Of a stretch of DNA of 64,000 bases, positions 63,451 to 64,000 are shown in pieces; positions within the stretch are counted from its first letter, which is position 1, and each line of letters opens with the position of its first letter. The notes beneath the pieces are model-generated. The model had not been told where the DNA came from, did not search any database, and worked only from the letters and a program-made list of their open reading frames with translations. The stretch comes from Paenibacillus turpanensis (GTDB lineage: Bacteria > Bacillota > Bacilli > Paenibacillales > YIM-B00363): NCBI RefSeq assembly GCF_011421635.1, contig NZ_WTLI01000025.1, positions 303 to 64,302 on the forward strand. Reading direction: 5' to 3'. The translations under genes and the position numbers were made by a program.

Positions 63451-64000
63451 TTATGGTCTTTTCAAGTGGATACGAAGCTTCTGCGGCTTGAGCTTTACGG
63501 AAGCTCCAGATGACGTGACCAGCTCCCCGCGAATTACCGCAAGGGTGCTGACCGTATCCCGCCTTGCCTCCTTCGCCTTCATCCGAATTTGCACACCCGG
63601 AGCTTGGCTGGTCCCGGAGGTATCAGTCGGTGAAAACCGCGCATCAATGCTGATCCTTCCATGCCCAATCTGCACATCGTTTATCTTCGTCCCAGGCACC
63701 GTCGGCTCGATCGAAAGCTCACCTTCTGCAAGCTCAAGCTGGTGCGGGTTAAACAGCAGGGTCACCCTCTGCTCGTAAACACTCTCCGTCACATTGCTTA
63801 CCCCAAGGTTCACGGAAAACACTTCACCGGCGGCTGCCGACTCTGGGGCAGTAAGTGTAAGCGAAGCGTGCGAAGGATTAAAGCGGAACGAAGACAAGTT
63901 CAGCGAACCGTCAAACGTCAAATATACATCGCGAACCCGCTCCGCACCGTACACGGCCGAGCTTACCGAGGTCCACTGCTGAAGTCCGCCGGTCTGCGGA
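63451..64000 (-). CDS. C-terminal part of a secreted carbohydrate-active protein (CBM6-like + cohesin-like domain)
   Basis: The frame is open to the right edge, so the 5' end is outside. The first visible part (GGLQQWTSVSSAVYGAERVRD, DVYLTFDGSLNLSSFRF, split) looks like the end of a family 6 carbohydrate-binding module. The remaining ~145 residues resemble a cohesin-type beta-sandwich (LTLTAPESAAAGEVFSVNLGVSNVTE, VTLLFNPHQLEL). Such tails occur on large Paenibacillus glycoside hydrolases. No dockerin is visible. The catalytic domain lies beyond the window, so the enzyme class is unknown. The adjacent importer may take up its products. Confidence 0.7.
   Translation of the reverse strand, partial: PQTGGLQQWTSVSSAVYGAERVRDVYLTFDGSLNLSSFRFNPSHASLTLTAPESAAAGEVFSVNLGVSNVTESVYEQRVTLLFNPHQLELAEGELSIEPTVPGTKINDVQIGHGRISIDARFSPTDTSGTSQAPGVQIRMKAKEARRDTVSTLAVIRGELVTSSGASVKLKPQKLRIHLKRP

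Overview
The window reads as a chromosomal segment of a Paenibacillus-type Firmicute. Genes have AGGAGG-type ribosome sites and frequent GTG/TTG starts. YesM/YesN two-component pairs sit beside LplA/LplB/YtcP-type sugar importers that lack their own ATPase. An aldouronate (glucuronoxylan oligosaccharide) locus and large lipopeptide-type NRPS genes complete the picture. No rRNA, tRNA or CRISPR array was seen.

1-21 kb: a minus-strand nonribosomal peptide operon. In transcription order it holds a membrane-anchored PAF-acetylhydrolase-like alpha/beta hydrolase (20340-18958), a one-module NRPS C-A-T-E (18936-14368), a two-module NRPS C-A-T-C-A-T (14340-7915), and an NRPS that runs off the left edge (7900-1, C-A-T-C-A-T-C-A...). 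Specificity-code residues read by eye give acyl-D-Orn - Orn - Leu - Thr - Ser - (sixth residue not visible). I do not recognise this order as a known peptide. The operon has a good promoter at 20643-20671 and a leader of about 290 nt containing a 138-bp nest of inverted repeats. A divergent LCMT-type methyltransferase (21087-22001) has two tandem promoters and a hairpin/palindrome over its start region.

22-31.5 kb: an NAD salvage operon (nrtR-pncA-pncB) with a 21-bp palindromic operator just downstream of its own promoter; an ECF sigma/anti-sigma pair; two secreted proteins; and a tetR-helD operon with its own operator palindrome.

31.5-35.1 kb: AT-rich accessory DNA. It contains a 1552-bp insertion element with 39-bp terminal inverted repeats and a 9-bp target duplication, holding only the transposase C-terminus plus an opposite-strand passenger gene. 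An IS3-type remnant, decayed reading frames and a 58-aa membrane protein follow.

35.1-38 kb: a doxX / 28-aa peptide / serine hydrolase operon and a membrane diguanylate cyclase.

38-48.7 kb: an aldouronate utilisation locus: AguA (GH67), a GH8 Rex-type exo-oligoxylanase, two permeases, a binding lipoprotein with two CcpA cre-like sites, and a YesM/YesN pair. 49-54 kb: a siderophore uptake operon (two FecCD permeases and a binding lipoprotein) with a Fur box, and an AraC regulator with a fused binding-protein domain whose own promoter carries a perfect Fur box. 54-56.6 kb: a 73-aa protein and a chemoreceptor. 56.6-64 kb: a second sugar importer with its YesM/YesN pair, then the C-terminus of a secreted CBM6-like/cohesin-like protein that runs off the right edge.
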